Below are positions 5,679 through 6,890 of a stretch of 6,890 nt of DNA, piece after piece; position 1 is the stretch's first letter; each line of letters begins with the position of its first letter. Under the pieces are notes generated by a model, which saw only the letters and a list, made by a program, of their open reading frames with translations, had not been told where the DNA came from and made no database searches. The stretch is from an uncultured Bacillota bacterium (GTDB taxonomy: Bacteria > Bacillota > Clostridia > Peptostreptococcales > Anaerovoracaceae): positions 1-6,890 of the forward strand of contig CAMNJK010000083.1 of assembly GCA_946541435.1 (NCBI GenBank). Direction: 5' to 3'. Position numbers and translations under genes: made by a program.

Positions 5679-6626
5679 CTAGTGCCTGATCACAGCTACC
5701 GGCAGATCATACTCGCTGATCCACCCTTCGATACGGTCCAGATCTTCCTCATCCAGCTTCACCTCATCGGTGATGGCGTATTCCATATCCAGCTGGCCGT
5801 ACTTGTTGACGCCCATCTTATGATACGGCAGAAGATCTATTCCCTTGAAATTCTTCATATCCTTAAAGGGAAGAAGGAATTCCATCGTGTTTCGGATCTC
5901 CTCCTCACTGTCGTTGACACCCTTCAGCATCGGCATTCTGATCCGGACATTGTGCCGGCTCTTCAGCAGATCCTCCAGGTTTTCCAGGATGATCTCGTTG
6001 CGCACTCCGGTCAGTTCGCTGTGGCGGTCTGAATCGAAGTGTTTGATGTCGAACAGGAAAAGATCCACGTGCTCGGCGATCTTCATCATCGATTCCTTCT
6101 TGGTATAGCCGCAGGTCTCGATGCAGGTGTTGATGCCTTCACGCTTGGCTGACTGCAGCAGACTGATCAGGGCCTCCGGCTGGGCGGTGCATTCGCCTCC
6201 GCCAACCGTCATGCCGCCGCCGGACACATCGTAGAAGCCCTTGTCCTCCCTGACGATCTCCATCAGTTCGGAAATGGTCTTTGTCTCTCCGCAGATGTCC
6301 AGCGCGTTATAAAGGCAGGCGTCCTCGCATGCTCTGCATCCGATGCAGTCGATGCTCCGGTCCACAAAGTGCCCGTCCGGTCCCATCTGATGAATGCCCT
6401 GGGGGCAGACCGGGACGCAGGCGCCGCAGGACACGCAGACGTCGCTCTTGAACATGACCTGAGTCTTGCGCTGCAGCCCTTCCGGGTTCGCGCACCACTT
6501 GCAGCGCAGCGGGCAGCCCTTGAAGAACACCAGGGTCCTTACGCCGGGGCCGTCGTGCATATTGTATTTCTGGATGTTGAAGATGACCGCTTTACGTTCG
6601 ATCACATCTCCGTTTTTGCCGCTCAT
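5679..6626 (-). CDS. cutD: Choline trimethylamine-lyase activating enzyme CutD (radical SAM)
   Basis: A 315-residue glycyl radical enzyme activase. IFNIQKYNMHDGPGVRTLVF (15-34) leads to the radical SAM motif CPLRCKWC (C38, C42, C45), which holds the 4Fe-4S cluster that cleaves S-adenosylmethionine. An inserted ferredoxin domain carries CVSCGACVPVCP (C64, C67, C70, C74) and CIGCRACEDAC (C94, C97, C100, C104) for two more clusters. The GGE-type SAM motif is GGGECT (142-147), where GGGEP is more usual. The C-terminus (NFKGIDLLPYHKMGVNKYGQ, then EYDLPVAVIRH) agrees with CutD as I recall it, which is the main reason for assigning the locus to choline rather than to 1,2-propanediol or glycerol. It abstracts a hydrogen from the CutC glycine to make the stable radical. 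The start has CGGAGAG 7 bases upstream and lies 109 bases after cutC. Confidence 0.93.
   Translation of the reverse strand: MSGKNGDVIERKAVIFNIQKYNMHDGPGVRTLVFFKGCPLRCKWCANPEGLQRKTQVMFKSDVCVSCGACVPVCPQGIHQMGPDGHFVDRSIDCIGCRACEDACLYNALDICGETKTISELMEIVREDKGFYDVSGGGMTVGGGECTAQPEALISLLQSAKREGINTCIETCGYTKKESMMKIAEHVDLFLFDIKHFDSDRHSELTGVRNEIILENLEDLLKSRHNVRIRMPMLKGVNDSEEEIRNTMEFLLPFKDMKNFKGIDLLPYHKMGVNKYGQLDMEYAITDEVKLDEEDLDRIEGWISEYDLPVAVIRH
6303..6449 (-). other. Two-cluster ferredoxin insertion in CutD
   Basis: These codons encode about residues 60-108 of CutD with eight cysteines in two CX2CX2CX3C groups. This insertion is typical of activases of the glycerol dehydratase/CutC class and absent from pyruvate formate-lyase activase. 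Confidence 0.85.
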
Positions 6627-6670
6627 AGTGCACTCTCCGAAAAGTCTGTCGTGAAATATTATCTCTTATC

Positions 6671-6727
6671 TTATGCAGCTGCTGCACCGGACCTGTCATA
6701 TGTCAGGACCGGCCAGCCTTTGCATAA
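6671..6727 (-). promoter_or_regulatory. Large imperfect stem-loop between cutC and cutD
   Basis: TTATGCA (6671-6677) pairs with TGCATAA (6721-6727), GCTG (6678-6681) with CAGC (6714-6717), CCGG (6687-6690) with CCGG (6709-6712), and CCTG (6692-6695) with CAGG (6704-6707). That is 19 base pairs around an 8-base loop, broken by small bulges and one mismatch. The element starts 8 bases downstream of the cutC stop. No U-run follows it in the direction of transcription, so it does not look like an intrinsic terminator. An mRNA-stabilising or processing element that sets the CutC:CutD ratio is more likely. The pairing is seen; the function is inferred. Confidence 0.55.
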
Positions 6728-6735
6728 AGTGTTGT

Positions 6736-6890
6736 TTAGAACTTGGTCAGCATGGTACGGCTGATGATCTCGTCCTGTACATCCTTGCACAGTTCTGTGA
6801 AGAATGCGGAGTATCCGGCAACACGTACCACCAGGTCTCTGTAGCTGTCCGGATCCTTCTGGGCAGCCAGCATGTCTTCGTTGTTGACGT
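6736..6890 (-). CDS. cutC: Glycyl radical enzyme C-terminus, probably choline trimethylamine-lyase CutC (partial)
   Basis: The minus strand enters the window in frame and ends at a TAA (6736-6738), giving the last 50 or so residues. They include [20 protein letters not shown] followed by [12 protein letters not shown] and a short tail MLTKF. RVAGY is the glycyl radical loop; the glycine codon is at 6814-6816 and would carry the radical after activation by CutD. The RVAGY variant and VQDEIISRT fit the CutC/diol-dehydratase branch better than pyruvate formate-lyase. CutC cleaves choline to trimethylamine and acetaldehyde. The active-site residues are outside the window, so the substrate assignment rests on the CutD next to it and on the tail; a 1,2-propanediol dehydratase is the main alternative. 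Confidence 0.8.
   Translation of the reverse strand, partial: VNNEDMLAAQKDPDSYRDLVVRVAGYSAFFTELCKDVQDEIISRTMLTKF

Noticed and set aside
6671..6727. Reading the cutC-cutD stem-loop as an intrinsic terminator.
   Set aside because: Downstream in the transcription direction the sequence is GATAAGAGATAAT, with no run of T, and the stem is interrupted. cutD and the rest of the operon also need read-through.

Overview
This window is an internal piece of one long minus-strand operon (transcribed from high to low coordinates). It encodes a glycyl-radical-enzyme bacterial microcompartment, most likely for anaerobic choline cleavage (cut locus, GRM1-like). The best evidence is the activating enzyme at 5679-6626, which reads as CutD along its whole length. 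It is preceded by the last ~50 residues of a glycyl radical enzyme with the RVAGY glycyl loop, read as choline trimethylamine-lyase CutC. Base composition is moderately GC-rich and ribosome binding sites are strong (AAGGAG, GGAGG). All energy chemistry seen is oxygen-sensitive, which suggests a strict or facultative anaerobe. I lean to a gut- or sediment-type Clostridia-like Bacillota, but the sequence does not settle the taxon.

Order of transcription: 3' end of cutC (6890-6736); a 109-bp gap holding a large imperfect stem-loop; cutD (6626-5679); EutS/PduU-type circularly permuted shell protein; EutP/PduV-type small GTPase; EutT-like protein; EutJ-like actin/Hsp70-fold protein; GrpU-type shell protein with a predicted pore Fe-S site; EutN/CcmL-type pentameric vertex protein; PduS-type flavin/Fe-S oxidoreductase; PduT-type tandem-domain shell protein with a pore cysteine; EutQ-like cupin protein; and the first 13 codons of a BMC-H hexameric shell protein running off the left edge. 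Most junctions are a few bases or overlap (ATGA at 5295-5298 and 4828-4831; 19 bases at 4154-4172), so translation is probably coupled. No promoter or terminator is convincingly visible.

How the parts fit. CutD uses S-adenosylmethionine to put the radical on CutC, and CutC splits choline into trimethylamine and acetaldehyde. The shell proteins (EutS-type, GrpU, EutN, PduT, BMC-H) build the compartment that retains acetaldehyde. PduS, PduT and GrpU are three predicted redox-active parts that could carry electrons through the shell. EutP, EutJ, EutQ and the EutT-like protein are accessory proteins of assembly, maintenance or energy conservation. The aldehyde and alcohol dehydrogenases, the phosphotransacylase and the bulk of CutC are not in this window.

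The most interesting points are: two different shell proteins with predicted Fe-S pores next to a PduS; a EutT-like protein in a B12-independent pathway without the EutT metal motif; a related-looking N-terminal domain in EutT-like and EutQ; an isolated amphipathic helix between Ala/Pro linkers in EutQ that resembles an encapsulation peptide; and the stem-loop between cutC and cutD.
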